A stretch of DNA of 64,000 nucleotides from IMCC45349 sp047219225 (GCF_047219225.1 NZ_CP178208.1:3162001-3226000); one strand, 5' to 3'. Shown: positions 1 to 9,679, numbered from the stretch's first letter. Program-made: numbers and translations. The notes: generated from the letters alone by a model not told the origin.

Positions 1-1780
1 TTTTAAACGAAATATCGTTAGAATCTACCGAGTGCATCTTACCATCATAAACCATGACACGTACATCTCTTACAAACGATTTTGTTAATGGGCCAGATTC
101 CATTACTTCTACAATACCTTTCATTACCGATGGTAAATAGCGTGTATCAATAACACCTCCAACAATACAGTTATAAAACACTAACTTTCCACCCCAAGGT
201 AAGTCCATCTCTTCTTTACCTCTAATATTAAAACCTTCAGGTTCTGGCATACCTTCATACCAAGGTTCAATTTTCATATGCACTTGCGCAAATTGTCCTG
301 AACCACCAGATTGTTTTTTATGTCTGTAATTTGCTGTAGAAGAACGTTGAATTGTTTCTCTATACTGGATTTTTGGACGCTTAAATTCTGCTAATACTCC
401 ATATATATGCTCTAATGTCCATTTAATAGTAGATAAGTGTAATTCACCTTGACACCCTAAGAGCGTTTCTTTTGTTTCGTTTGAAAATGATACTACTACA
501 GTAGGATCTTGAGTGTGCATACGCCTTAATGCATCACTAAGCTTTTCTTCATCATTTTTATCAACTGCATTTACAGCTTTTGTAATTCTTGAATCTGGAT
601 ATTGTATAGGTTTTATAGTGTAACCCTCTTCTCTACTTGATAAAGTATCGTTAGTCTCAGTAAACTTTAATTTTGAAGTGGCTCCAATATCACCAACAGT
701 TAATTTAGATACAGCTTCCTTATTTTTACCATCCATAATGTATAATTGATTGATGGTTTCAATTTCACCTGTTCTAGAATTGTAAAGTTTATCGTTAGTA
801 TTTACTTCACCAGATTTTACTTTAAAGAAAGTGATTTGCCCTAAGTTTGGCTGATAAATCGTTTTAAAAACAAATAATGTTGTTTCTGCATCTTTATCAG
901 GCTTAATTTCATTGCCTTCCATACTTTGCTCCGATTTTAAATCGGAAGCAGCTGGTGCTACATTATCAATGAATCCCATTAAACGACCTGAACCCATATC
1001 ATTTAATGCAGACACACAAAACACAGGAAATAAATCATGGTTTAACATACCAGCTTTAATTCCTTGGAGCATTTCATTTTCATTAAGTGTTCCTTTATCA
1101 AAGAATAGCTCCATTAACTCTTCATCATTCTCTGCAGCTTTTTCCACCAATTCATTATGAAGTGCATCAGCTAATGCCTTTTGATCTTCAGGTATTTCTA
1201 ATTTTTCAGGCTTCCCTCCTTCTGGACCAAACTTATACATCTTCATCTTCAATACATCAATAATACATTGGCTACCGTCAACAACTATTGGATATTGAAT
1301 TTTCACAGCATTATTACCTACTAATTGTTTAATACTAGAAAAGCTATCTTCAAAATCTGCATTCTCATGATCAATTTGATTCACAACAAATAAAGTTGGC
1401 TTGTGATACTTATCTATATAATTCCATATAATTTCAGTACCTATTTCAACGCCATGTTTAGCGTTAATAACTGTAGCAATAGTATCGGCAACTCTTATTG
1501 AGGAAATAATTTCACCAATAAAGTCGTCTAATCCAGGAGTATCAATAATATTAATTTTATAGTTTCGCCATTCAGTGTGAAGTGGTGTGGCAAAAACGGA
1601 GGCTTGTCTTTCATGTTCGATGTCGTGGTAATCCGAAACAGTATTTTTTGCTTCTATAGTTCCTCTACGCTTAATTAACTCAGCCTCATAGAGCATTGTT
1701 TCTGCTAAAGTGGTCTTACCACTATTATGGGCTCCTACAAACACTACATTTTTAATGTGCTTATCGTCATATATTTTCAT
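1..1780 (-). CDS. Elongation factor G-like GTPase (EF-G2 type), 3' end outside window
   Basis: Translational GTPase of the EF-G family; 593 codons are visible before the left edge cuts it off, against about 700 expected. The start ATG at 1780 is followed by a P-loop at residues 16-24 (GAHNSGKTT), a DTPG G3 motif and NQID as the G4 motif, where canonical EF-G has NKxD. The order GTPase domain, beta-barrel domain II, then domains III-IV is consistent with EF-G. From memory it resembles the second EF-G (EF-G2) of Bacteroides more than housekeeping FusA; EF-G2 is reported to support slow, low-energy elongation. That subfamily call is an inference and the C-terminus cannot be seen. It is divergent from the secreted haloperoxidase gene. 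Confidence 0.8.
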   Translation of the reverse strand, partial: MKIYDDKHIKNVVFVGAHNSGKTTLAETMLYEAELIKRRGTIEAKNTVSDYHDIEHERQASVFATPLHTEWRNYKINIIDTPGLDDFIGEIISSIRVADTIATVINAKHGVEIGTEIIWNYIDKYHKPTLFVVNQIDHENADFEDSFSSIKQLVGNNAVKIQYPIVVDGSQCIIDVLKMKMYKFGPEGGKPEKLEIPEDQKALADALHNELVEKAAENDEELMELFFDKGTLNENEMLQGIKAGMLNHDLFPVFCVSALNDMGSGRLMGFIDNVAPAASDLKSEQSMEGNEIKPDKDAETTLFVFKTIYQPNLGQITFFKVKSGEVNTNDKLYNSRTGEIETINQLYIMDGKNKEAVSKLTVGDIGATSKLKFTETNDTLSSREEGYTIKPIQYPDSRITKAVNAVDKNDEEKLSDALRRMHTQDPTVVVSFSNETKETLLGCQGELHLSTIKWTLEHIYGVLAEFKRPKIQYRETIQRSSTANYRHKKQSGGSGQFAQVHMKIEPWYEGMPEPEGFNIRGKEEMDLPWGGKLVFYNCIVGGVIDTRYLPSVMKGIVEVMESGPLTKSFVRDVRVMVYDGKMHSVDSNDISFK

Positions 1781-1927
1781 AATAAATCATTTAAAATCAT
1801 AGCTTAAAATTACTTAGTATATAGCTCGAAAAAAATGATATTTGTTAGCTTTAGGTATTGTTTTTGGCCTTAATCGTAAAAAAATACACTTTTAACTCTT
1901 TTATATATGTTAATTAGTTAAGTTTTT

Positions 1928-1935
1928 TAAATTTG
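1928..1935 (+). promoter_or_regulatory. Candidate -7 box (TAAATTTG) for the haloperoxidase gene
   Basis: The octamer matches the Bacteroidota -7 consensus TAnnTTTG exactly and lies 30 bases upstream of the ATG at 1966. No good TTG -33 box is seen at the usual 17-23 base spacing, so the call rests on one element. Confidence 0.35.
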
Positions 1936-1965
1936 GTAGAAACTCAAATTAAATAGCTGACCACT

Positions 1966-4155
1966 ATGAAAAAAATTACTCTATCTCTTATTTTTCTATT
2001 CACTCTTTTAACTACTTCAGTAACAGCACAACACTCTGTTGCTCGTGAATGGAACGACGTTTTATTAGACGCCATTAGAAATGATTTTGCAAGACCTACA
2101 GTACATGCTAGAAACTTATTCCATAGTTCTGTACTTATGTACGATGCTTGGGCACTTTTTGATAGTCAAGCAAGCACTGTATTTTTAGGAAAAACCTTTG
2201 GAGGTTATAATTGTGCTTTTAATGGTATTTCTAATCCTGCAGATGCTGATGCAGCACGCCATGAAATAATTAGCTATGCTATGCTACGCTTACTTTCTCA
2301 CAGGTTTGCAAGTTCTCCTGGAGGACAACCAACATTAGATAGTTTTACAACATTATTTAATGGATATGGTTATGACGACTCCTTTACATCTACCGATTAT
2401 AGTTCTGGTTCATATGCTGCACTTGGAAATTATTTAGCAGAACAAATGATTGCTTTTGGAAATCAAGATGGTTCAAATGAGCAAACTGGTTATGATAATG
2501 AACATTATTTACCAGTTAATAGCCCATTAGTTTTAGAGTTATATCAAGAAAATGATTTAAATGATCCTAATAGATGGCAACCTTTAGCTTTTGCTCATTT
2601 TATTGATCAAAGTGGAAATGTATATCCTATTAGTACACCAGATTTTTTAAGTCCTGAATGGGGAGAAGTAACGCCATATTGTTTAAAACCTGAAGACTTA
2701 GACATTTTTAATAATGGTTTTGATTGTTATGTATACAATGATCCAGGACCTCCTGTATATATTCAAAACTCAAATGAAGATGGTATAGACGATCCATATA
2801 AGTGGCATTTTGCTCTAGTAGCAGCTTGGTCAGCTCATTTAGATCCTGCTGATCCAACTATGATAGACATTTCTCCTGGTGCTTTAGGAAATTATGACAT
2901 CGATAATTACCCTGAAAGTTTCGCTGAATACCAAGCCTTTTACGATTTCACTAATGGTGGTGATGCAGGAACTGGTCATGCATTAAACCCTCATACGAAT
3001 GCACCATATGCACCACAAATGGTTAAAAGAGCTGATTATGCAAGAGTTTTAGCAGAATTTTGGGCAGATGGCCCTGACTCAGAAACGCCTCCTGGACACT
3101 GGTTTACAATTATGAATTATGTAAGTGACCATCCATTGGCAGTAAAAAAGCTTGGTGGTCAAGGAGCTGTTTTAGGTGATTTAGAATGGGATGTTAAATG
3201 TTACTTAGCTTTAGGTGGCGCTATGCATGATTCAGCTGTTAATACTTGGGGAGTTAAAGGTTATTATGATTATGTAAGACCAATTTCTGCAATTCGTTAT
3301 ATGGCAGGAAAAGGACAAAGTACTAATGCTTCATTACCTAGTTACGATCCACATGGATTACCATTAATTAATGGTTTAATTGAATTAATTGAAACTGGTG
3401 ATCCTCTTGCTGGTGATGCCGATGAAAATGTTGGTAGAATAAAAATTTATGCATGGAAAGGTCCAGACTTTATCAACGATCCTAATACAGATGTTGCAGG
3501 TGTTGATTGGATATTAGGAGAACATTGGTGGCCATACCAACGCGCTTCATTTGTTACGCCTCCTTTTGCTGGTTATGTTTCTGGGCATTCTACATTCTCT
3601 AGAGCAGCTTCAGAAGTATTGACTATGCTTACTGGAGATGCTTTTTTTCCTGGAGGAATGGGAACTTTTGATATGGCACAAAATGACTTTTTAGTATTCG
3701 AACAAGGTCCATCGCAAGCTATGACATTACAATGGGCTACTTATAGAGATGCATCTGACCAAACAAGTTTATCTAGAATTTGGGGTGGTATTCACCCTCC
3801 TATTGATGATATTCGCGGTAGAATTATAGGAGAAAAAATTGGTATAGATGCATTTAATCTTTCTGTAGCATATTTTGATGGTACATTAAGCGATGACACA
3901 CCAACAATTGAAAGTACTACGCTTGCGTATCCTAATCCGTTTAAAGATAATTTAAGTATTAAAGTTGATTATTTAGGTGCTACAAATATTAATATGTATA
4001 GCATTGATGGGAAGTTAGTTTTAGAACAAAAAAACAATACTGATAGCAACACTATTACACTAAAAACTAACAAATTAACATCTGGATTGTATTTTGTAAA
4101 AATATTAGATGAAAATAATTCAACTTTAGCTGTTAAAAAAGTACTTAAAAACTAA
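1966..4155 (+). CDS. Secreted vanadium-dependent haloperoxidase / PAP2-type protein with T9SS sorting domain
   Basis: A 729-residue secreted enzyme of the vanadium haloperoxidase and type 2 phosphatidic acid phosphatase superfamily. A signal peptide covers residues 1-21 (cut after TAQ). All three active-site motifs are present: KX6RP at K431-R438-P439, SGH with H541, and SRX5HXXXD at S603-R604-H610-D614. By analogy H610 binds vanadate or phosphate and H541 is the acid-base residue. Residues about 650-729 form a T9SS type A sorting domain (AYPNPF, then GKLV, then SGLYFVKI), so the product should be exported and surface-anchored or released. Halide specificity, and vanadate versus phosphatase activity, cannot be read from sequence. 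It appears monocistronic or leads into the DUF3817 gene. Confidence 0.85.
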   Translation: MKKITLSLIFLFTLLTTSVTAQHSVAREWNDVLLDAIRNDFARPTVHARNLFHSSVLMYDAWALFDSQASTVFLGKTFGGYNCAFNGISNPADADAARHEIISYAMLRLLSHRFASSPGGQPTLDSFTTLFNGYGYDDSFTSTDYSSGSYAALGNYLAEQMIAFGNQDGSNEQTGYDNEHYLPVNSPLVLELYQENDLNDPNRWQPLAFAHFIDQSGNVYPISTPDFLSPEWGEVTPYCLKPEDLDIFNNGFDCYVYNDPGPPVYIQNSNEDGIDDPYKWHFALVAAWSAHLDPADPTMIDISPGALGNYDIDNYPESFAEYQAFYDFTNGGDAGTGHALNPHTNAPYAPQMVKRADYARVLAEFWADGPDSETPPGHWFTIMNYVSDHPLAVKKLGGQGAVLGDLEWDVKCYLALGGAMHDSAVNTWGVKGYYDYVRPISAIRYMAGKGQSTNASLPSYDPHGLPLINGLIELIETGDPLAGDADENVGRIKIYAWKGPDFINDPNTDVAGVDWILGEHWWPYQRASFVTPPFAGYVSGHSTFSRAASEVLTMLTGDAFFPGGMGTFDMAQNDFLVFEQGPSQAMTLQWATYRDASDQTSLSRIWGGIHPPIDDIRGRIIGEKIGIDAFNLSVAYFDGTLSDDTPTIESTTLAYPNPFKDNLSIKVDYLGATNINMYSIDGKLVLEQKNNTDSNTITLKTNKLTSGLYFVKILDENNSTLAVKKVLKN

Positions 4156-4164
4156 TTGTAATAA

Positions 4165-4197
4165 TTGTTTAAATTATTTTTGCGCAACTTATATTTG
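4165..4197 (+). promoter_or_regulatory. Candidate promoter of the DUF3817 gene (TTG, 22 bases, TATATTTG)
   Basis: TTG at 4165-4167 and TATATTTG at 4190-4197 fit the flavobacterial -33/-7 pattern. The -7 box ends five bases before the ATG at 4203, so the transcript would be leaderless or nearly so. TTTGCGC occurs twice here, 16 bases apart. Prediction only. Confidence 0.4.
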
Positions 4198-4202
4198 CGC
4201 TT

Positions 4203-4496
4203 ATGCTATCATTTTTAAACATTTTTAGAGTTGTAGCTTTCTTAGAAGGCCTCTCTTATATATTATTACTTTTTATTGCCACACCAATTAAATATTTTGG
4301 AGATGATCCTCAATATGTAAAAATGCTAGGTATGCCACATGGTTTACTATTTGTACTTTACATCATATTGGTATTTATGCTTAAGATGGAAAACGATTGG
4401 TTTAAATCAAATTACAAGTTTGCTTTGCTAATGTCTATTCTACCATTTGGAACTTTTTATCTTGATTGGCGATTAAAAAAAGAAACTAAAGCTTAA
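4203..4496 (+). CDS. DUF3817 family small integral membrane protein
   Basis: A 97-residue protein with three predicted membrane segments (about residues 8-28, 45-61 and 73-88), matching the length and pattern of the DUF3817 family (FLEGLSYILLLF near the N-terminus, MPHGLLF in the centre). No biochemical function is established. It ends six bases before topB, so the two may be co-transcribed. Confidence 0.75.
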   Translation: MLSFLNIFRVVAFLEGLSYILLLFIATPIKYFGDDPQYVKMLGMPHGLLFVLYIILVFMLKMENDWFKSNYKFALLMSILPFGTFYLDWRLKKETKA

Positions 4497-4501
4497 GTAT
4501 T

Positions 4502-6790
4502 GTGAAAGTTTGCATTGCCGAAAAACCAAGTGTTGCTCGTGAGATTGCATCTATTTTAGGTGCAAATACGAGACATGATGGCTATTTTGAAGGCAATGGC
4601 TATGCGGTTACTTACACCTTTGGGCATTTATGTACCTTATTTGAACCTATTGACTACAAATCATACTGGAAAAGTTGGGATTTAAATAATTTACCAATGC
4701 TTCCAGACAAGTTTCAAACTAAAGTTTCTAACGATTCTGGTATTCAAAAACAATTCAATATTGTAAAAGGTTTATTTGAAAAAGCTGATGTTATTATAAA
4801 CTGTGGTGATGCTGGACAAGAAGGAGAACTTATACAACGTTGGGTTATAAACCAAGCTAACTATACAGGTGAAGTTAAACGCTTATGGATTTCGTCATTA
4901 ACTGCCGAAGCAATCAAGGAAGGCTTTAGTAATTTAAAACCTTCAACTGATTACGATAATTTATATTATGCAGGTTTTTCAAGAGCCATTGGCGATTGGT
5001 TATTAGGCATCAATGCTACAAGGCTATATACAGTAAAACATGGTGGTTATAAACAAGTTCTATCTGTAGGTCGTGTACAAACACCTACACTAGCAATGTT
5101 AGTTGAACGCTATAAGTCTATTGAAAACTTCAAATCACAACCCTACTGGGAATTACAAACGTTATATAGAGATACAAGCTTTAATTGTGAAGAAGGTCGC
5201 TTTTTAAAGAAGGAAGAAGGTGAAGCTTTTGCAAACAAGGTAAAAGACGCAGATTTTGAAATTGTTTCGGTTACGAAAAAAGATGGGAAAGAATACGCTC
5301 CAAAGCTATTTGACCTAACAGGATTACAAGTATATTGTAATACTAAATTTGGTTTATCGGCAGACGAAACTTTAAAAATTGCTCAAAAATTGTATGAGCA
5401 AAAGGTCATTACGTATCCAAGAGTTGACACTACATTTTTGCCAAATGATATCTATCCAAAAGTGCCTTCTATACTTAAAAACTTAACTGAGTATAGTACA
5501 CTTATTAATCCTTTATTAGGTAAACCAATTAAGAAGTCATCAAAGGTTTTTAATGACAAAAAGGTTACAGATCATCATGCCATTATTCCTACTGGAATAC
5601 AAATCAATTTACAATACAATCAGAAATTGGTTTATGACATCATTGTAAAACGTTTTATTGCCTCATTTTATGACGACTGTAAAGTAGCTAACACCAATGT
5701 TATTGGTAAAGCAGAAGATGTAACTTTTAAAACCACAGGAAAAGAAATTTTATCAAAAGGTTGGCGTGTAGTTTTTGAAGATCCAGATGCAAAAGAAAAA
5801 AAAGAATCTGGTATTTTACCAACGTTTCATGAAGGGGAATCTGGCATACACACACCTTCATTTTTAGAAAAAGAAACCAAACCTCCAAAGCAATTTACAG
5901 AGGCAACACTATTAAGAGCTATGGAAACTGCTGGAAAACAGGTTGATGATGATGAAATGCGCGAATTAATGAAAGAAAATGGTATTGGAAGACCTTCAAC
6001 AAGAGCCAATATTATTGAAACTTTATTTAAGCGCAAATATATTGAACGCAAAAAAAAGCAATTACTTCCTACCACTACAGGGATTCAGCTTATTGATACT
6101 ATTCAAAATAAACTACTTAAATCGGCTGAATTGACTGGTCGCTGGGAAAAGCAACTTAAGGAAATTGAAAAGGGAACTTATAATGCTGGTACGTTTATAA
6201 AAAATATGAAACGTATGGTTGACCAGTTGGTATATGAAGTCCGTAGTGAAAAAATAAGAGCTAATATATCTGCTTCTACTAATGAAACTAAGCCTTCTAA
6301 AAAGAAGACAACAAAAACTAAGGCATCAAAAATCACAAGTTTACCTTGTCCAAAATGTACGCAAGGTACTATTATTAAAGGTAGTACTGCTTACGGTTGT
6401 AGTACATTTAAAAATGGTTGTGATTTAAGATTACCATTTGAGTTTTCTGGTAAAAAGATATCAGAAAATCAATTTACACGACTACTTCAAAAAGGCAGCA
6501 CAGTTAACTTAAAAGGATTTAAAACAGATACTGGTAAAATTGAAGGTTTACTTCGTTTTGATGATAATTTCAATTTAGTTTTAGAGCCAAAAGTTAAGCC
6601 CATTCCAGATGTAATTACTTGTCCAAAATGTAATAAAGGTACTATTTTAAAAGGATCTACAGCATATGGTTGTAATGCTTTTAAAGAAGGCTGCGATTTT
6701 AAAGTCACATTTAGCGATATCAAATCTAAAGCCAATGGACAAACACTTACAAAACAATTGGTTTATAATATCATTAATGGAAACGCATAA
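4502..6790 (+). CDS. topB: DNA topoisomerase III (type IA)
   Basis: A 762-residue type IA topoisomerase that relaxes and decatenates DNA through a covalent 5'-phosphotyrosine link. It starts with GTG at 4502; the very first residues already belong to the Toprim fold (CIAEKPSVAREI), so no upstream start is needed. The catalytic tyrosine is Y305 in ITYPRVDTT. The Toprim acidic cluster reads CGDAGQEGELIQRW, so the second Asp of the usual DxD is replaced (DAG). The C-terminus has a Lys-rich linker near residue 600 and two zinc-ribbon-like repeats with CPKC...YGC...GC cysteines. Its last 14 bases overlap the pseudouridine synthase gene, implying coupled translation. Confidence 0.93.
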   Translation: MKVCIAEKPSVAREIASILGANTRHDGYFEGNGYAVTYTFGHLCTLFEPIDYKSYWKSWDLNNLPMLPDKFQTKVSNDSGIQKQFNIVKGLFEKADVIINCGDAGQEGELIQRWVINQANYTGEVKRLWISSLTAEAIKEGFSNLKPSTDYDNLYYAGFSRAIGDWLLGINATRLYTVKHGGYKQVLSVGRVQTPTLAMLVERYKSIENFKSQPYWELQTLYRDTSFNCEEGRFLKKEEGEAFANKVKDADFEIVSVTKKDGKEYAPKLFDLTGLQVYCNTKFGLSADETLKIAQKLYEQKVITYPRVDTTFLPNDIYPKVPSILKNLTEYSTLINPLLGKPIKKSSKVFNDKKVTDHHAIIPTGIQINLQYNQKLVYDIIVKRFIASFYDDCKVANTNVIGKAEDVTFKTTGKEILSKGWRVVFEDPDAKEKKESGILPTFHEGESGIHTPSFLEKETKPPKQFTEATLLRAMETAGKQVDDDEMRELMKENGIGRPSTRANIIETLFKRKYIERKKKQLLPTTTGIQLIDTIQNKLLKSAELTGRWEKQLKEIEKGTYNAGTFIKNMKRMVDQLVYEVRSEKIRANISASTNETKPSKKKTTKTKASKITSLPCPKCTQGTIIKGSTAYGCSTFKNGCDLRLPFEFSGKKISENQFTRLLQKGSTVNLKGFKTDTGKIEGLLRFDDNFNLVLEPKVKPIPDVITCPKCNKGTILKGSTAYGCNAFKEGCDFKVTFSDIKSKANGQTLTKQLVYNIINGNA

Positions 6791-7361
6791 ACACTTTAAA
6801 ATATTTAAGCCTTATGGTTTTTTAAGTCAGTTTAAATCTAACTCCACATTTGAACAAAAGAAAAACTTTTTAGGTAGCCTCTACCCTTTTCCTCAAGGTA
6901 CTATGGCTATTGGTAGACTTGATGAAAAATCGGAAGGATTATTACTTTTAACTACCAATGGTAAGTTAAGCGCACAAATTACAAGTAATTCTGTAGAGAA
7001 AGAATACTATGCTTTGGTTGATGGTGCTATTGATGATGAAGCTATTACTAAAATGAGAGAAGGTGTGTCAATTGGTTTTAATGGTAAGAAATACACAACA
7101 AAACCTTCAAAAGTTTCTAAATTAGAATATACTCCTGAGCTTCCTGAACGTTCAAAAAAAATAAGAGATGCTCGACATGGTCCTACATCTTGGATTTCTA
7201 TAACACTTAAAGAAGGAAAGTTTAGACAAGTTCGTAAGATGACATCTGCGGTTGGTTTTCCTACTTTACGGTTAGTAAGAGTACGAATTGGTAATATTTG
7301 TTTAGATAGTATGCAAAGTGGTGCTGTAATTGAATTGCAAGATACAGACATACTAATTTAG
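6777..7361 (+). CDS. RluE-like 23S rRNA pseudouridine synthase (RsuA family)
   Basis: A 194-residue enzyme of the RsuA/RluB/RluE/RluF family, which converts specific rRNA uridines to pseudouridine. The catalytic motif is GRLDEKSEGLLLLTTNG with D49. A basic segment (GKFRQVRKMTSAVG) near residue 150 is typical. There is no N-terminal S4 domain, as in RluE. The start was set at ATG 6777 because the family fold begins at FKIFKPYGFL; the longer reading frame back to 6666 would only translate the end of topB in another frame. It overlaps topB by 14 bases. Exact target (E. coli RluE modifies U2457) is inferred. Confidence 0.85.
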   Translation: METHKHFKIFKPYGFLSQFKSNSTFEQKKNFLGSLYPFPQGTMAIGRLDEKSEGLLLLTTNGKLSAQITSNSVEKEYYALVDGAIDDEAITKMREGVSIGFNGKKYTTKPSKVSKLEYTPELPERSKKIRDARHGPTSWISITLKEGKFRQVRKMTSAVGFPTLRLVRVRIGNICLDSMQSGAVIELQDTDILI

Positions 7362-7394
7362 CTTATCTATAACAATGGTTTACATTTTACGTAG

Positions 7395-7402
7395 TACTTT
7401 TG
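7395..7402 (+). promoter_or_regulatory. Candidate -7 box (TACTTTTG) for the mechanosensitive channel gene
   Basis: Exact TAnnTTTG match placed 18 bases before the ATG at 7421, giving a short leader. No clear -33 TTG partner. Confidence 0.35.
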
Positions 7403-7420
7403 TAAAATAATATAAACCAT

Positions 7421-8677
7421 ATGGAAAGTATTTCTCATTTTATATATGACTATTTAACCTCATTAGGCTTGTCTGAAAAACTAGCAGTATATATTAATAT
7501 GCTAGTGTTATTACTATTTCTGCTTGTTATAATATTCATCATAGACTTTGTAATTAGACGATTGATTTTAGGCGCTTTTTCTCAGTTAGCAAAACGCTCA
7601 AAATCAAACTTTGACGATATCATGGTAAAAAACAAAGTACCACGAAACATCGCTCATATAATTCCTCTAATTATAGCTGTGGAATTTGTTCCAATGGTAT
7701 TTACCGATTTTCCGTATTGGGAAAATATTATAGAAAAAGCTTTGATGGTTTTTGGAATTGTTTTAACACTTTGGGTAGTTAGAAGTTTATTAAACACCTT
7801 TAAAGACTATTTTAAAACCTTACCTAACTTTAAAGACAAACCTGTAGATAGCTATATACAAGTATTCATGATTTTTGCTTGGGTTATTGGTTTGTTTGGT
7901 GCATTTGCAATACTAACTGGAGTTACCTTTTGGGAATTTGCTACAGGATTAGGTGCTTTTGCAGCAATTATATTATTGGTTTTTAAAGATACCATTCTCG
8001 GTTTTGTAGCAAGTATACAAGTATCTATTAATGATATGGTACGTATTGGTGACTGGATATCGTTTGAAAAATATGGTGCTGATGGAGATGTTATCGAGAT
8101 AAACTTAGCAACAGTAAAGGTTCAAAATTGGGATAAAACTATTACTACTATTCCAACCTACGCATTAATTTCTGATTCGTTTAAAAACTGGAGAGGAATG
8201 ACAAATTCTGGAGGAAGACGTATAAAACGTGCTTTAAACATTAAGTTAGATAGCGTTAAGTATCTTTCTTTAAATGAAGTTAATAAACTAAAAGAAATTC
8301 ATATCATCAATTCATATTTGGAGCAAAGACAAAAGGATATTGAAGACTACAATGCTACTAATAACATTAATAAAGCTATTGCATTAAATGGAAGAAATTT
8401 GACAAACCTTGGTGTGTTTAGAAAGTATATTGAAACCTATGTTGAAAATCATTCTGCAATAAACAAAGACATGATGATTATGGCACGTCAATTAGAGCCA
8501 ACAACACAAGGTATTCCTTTAGAAATTTATGCATTTAGCAGTGATAAACGCTGGCAAAATTATGAATATATCATTTCTGATATTTTTGATCATGTTATTG
8601 CTGCTGTTCCTTATTTTGATTTAGAAATATTTGAATTGCCAAATAATTCGAACTTCAAGAAGGGTACTTTAAATTAA
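7421..8677 (+). CDS. MscS-family mechanosensitive ion channel (YbdG/MscM-like)
   Basis: A 418-residue inner-membrane channel that opens under membrane tension to release solutes on osmotic downshock. Membrane segments are visible near residues 20-48, 72-85, 95-115 and 140-165. The MscS pore helix follows (GLGAFAAIILLVFKDTILGFVASIQVSIND, about residues 180-209), then the beta domain (RIGDWISFEKYGADGDVIEINLATVKVQNWDKTITTIPTYAL). The length and the long C-terminal domain resemble the YbdG type rather than minimal MscS. Its stop codon overlaps the convergent YecE-like gene by nine bases. Confidence 0.88.
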   Translation: MESISHFIYDYLTSLGLSEKLAVYINMLVLLLFLLVIIFIIDFVIRRLILGAFSQLAKRSKSNFDDIMVKNKVPRNIAHIIPLIIAVEFVPMVFTDFPYWENIIEKALMVFGIVLTLWVVRSLLNTFKDYFKTLPNFKDKPVDSYIQVFMIFAWVIGLFGAFAILTGVTFWEFATGLGAFAAIILLVFKDTILGFVASIQVSINDMVRIGDWISFEKYGADGDVIEINLATVKVQNWDKTITTIPTYALISDSFKNWRGMTNSGGRRIKRALNIKLDSVKYLSLNEVNKLKEIHIINSYLEQRQKDIEDYNATNNINKAIALNGRNLTNLGVFRKYIETYVENHSAINKDMMIMARQLEPTTQGIPLEIYAFSSDKRWQNYEYIISDIFDHVIAAVPYFDLEIFELPNNSNFKKGTLN

Positions 8678-9565
8678 ACTAAGTTGATCATTGGTGTCGT
8701 TACCATTAGGTATTTTAAGATTATAACCCAATTCCTTATTAGCCATTTTAATAAAATGGGCCGATAATAATGGTGATTCTTTTTCGATATTTTGATGAAC
8801 AAAGAAGTCTATTTCTTTTATACCTTGGTCAGTCCAAATTTTAATACGTTCAATCCAATCATTTAACCGATTATAATCGCTTGAATGGTTAGCACCAACA
8901 TATCGCACAAAAGCTGTAGCATTGGTAAGACGCATATGCATTAAATCTCTTCTACCAGCTGTATCGACAATAACATTAGAGATATTGTTTAGCTCTAATA
9001 AATCATACAACTCGTTGGCTACACTTTCATCATTATACCAATTTGTATGTCTAAACTCAATAGCTAAAGGTATTTCTTTAGGCCATGATTCTATAAAATT
9101 TATAACGCGATTAAAATCTTTTGGAGCAAAGTTATTATGCATTTGTAAAAATAAAGTCCCAAGTTTTTCTTTTAAATTAATAGCACTATATAAATAATGC
9201 TCTACACTTTCTTTAACTTCATTTAAACGCTTCCAATGGCTAATTTCTTGATTTAGTTTTGGAAAAAACTTAAAACCGTCGGGAGTTTTATCATACCACT
9301 TAGCAAATTGTTCTGGAGGAAATACTCTATAAAATGTTGCATTTAATTCTATAGAATTAAACTGTTTAGAGTAATATTCTAGTTCGTCCTTTGTGCCTCT
9401 TGGGTAAAACCCTTTTAAATCTGCTCTATTCCATTTTGCACAACCTACATATAATTCTGGAACATTATCATCCTTATATTTATTTAATACACGCTTGGTA
9501 TCTAGATGGTCATTAGGTAATGTAAAATCAATAATTTCAGGATTAGTAACACTTCCAAATTTCAT
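8669..9565 (-). CDS. DUF72 (YecE-like) protein
   Basis: A 298-residue protein of the DUF72/YecE family, which adopts a TIM-barrel fold. Family signatures are visible: LYVGCAKWN near residue 38, NSIELNATFYR near 72, LPLAIEFRHTNW in the middle and FVRYVGAN near 215. The enzymatic activity of the family is not established. It converges on and overlaps the mscS-type gene by nine bases at its 3' end. No signal peptide, so it is cytoplasmic. Confidence 0.82.
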   Translation of the reverse strand: MKFGSVTNPEIIDFTLPNDHLDTKRVLNKYKDDNVPELYVGCAKWNRADLKGFYPRGTKDELEYYSKQFNSIELNATFYRVFPPEQFAKWYDKTPDGFKFFPKLNQEISHWKRLNEVKESVEHYLYSAINLKEKLGTLFLQMHNNFAPKDFNRVINFIESWPKEIPLAIEFRHTNWYNDESVANELYDLLELNNISNVIVDTAGRRDLMHMRLTNATAFVRYVGANHSSDYNRLNDWIERIKIWTDQGIKEIDFFVHQNIEKESPLLSAHFIKMANKELGYNLKIPNGNDTNDQLSLI

Positions 9566-9679
9566 AATTCATTTTTTTATAAATATAATTCATTTGTTAA
9601 TAAGTAGGTTAACAATAATAATTAAGAGTTTTAATAGCATTTTAAAGATTCTATATTTTTAATAAAAATCTTTGCCATC

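Noticed and set aside
6666..7361. Longer frame of the pseudouridine synthase starting at 6666
   Set aside because: The first 37 residues read the topB zinc-ribbon region in another frame; the family fold begins at the ATG at 6777.
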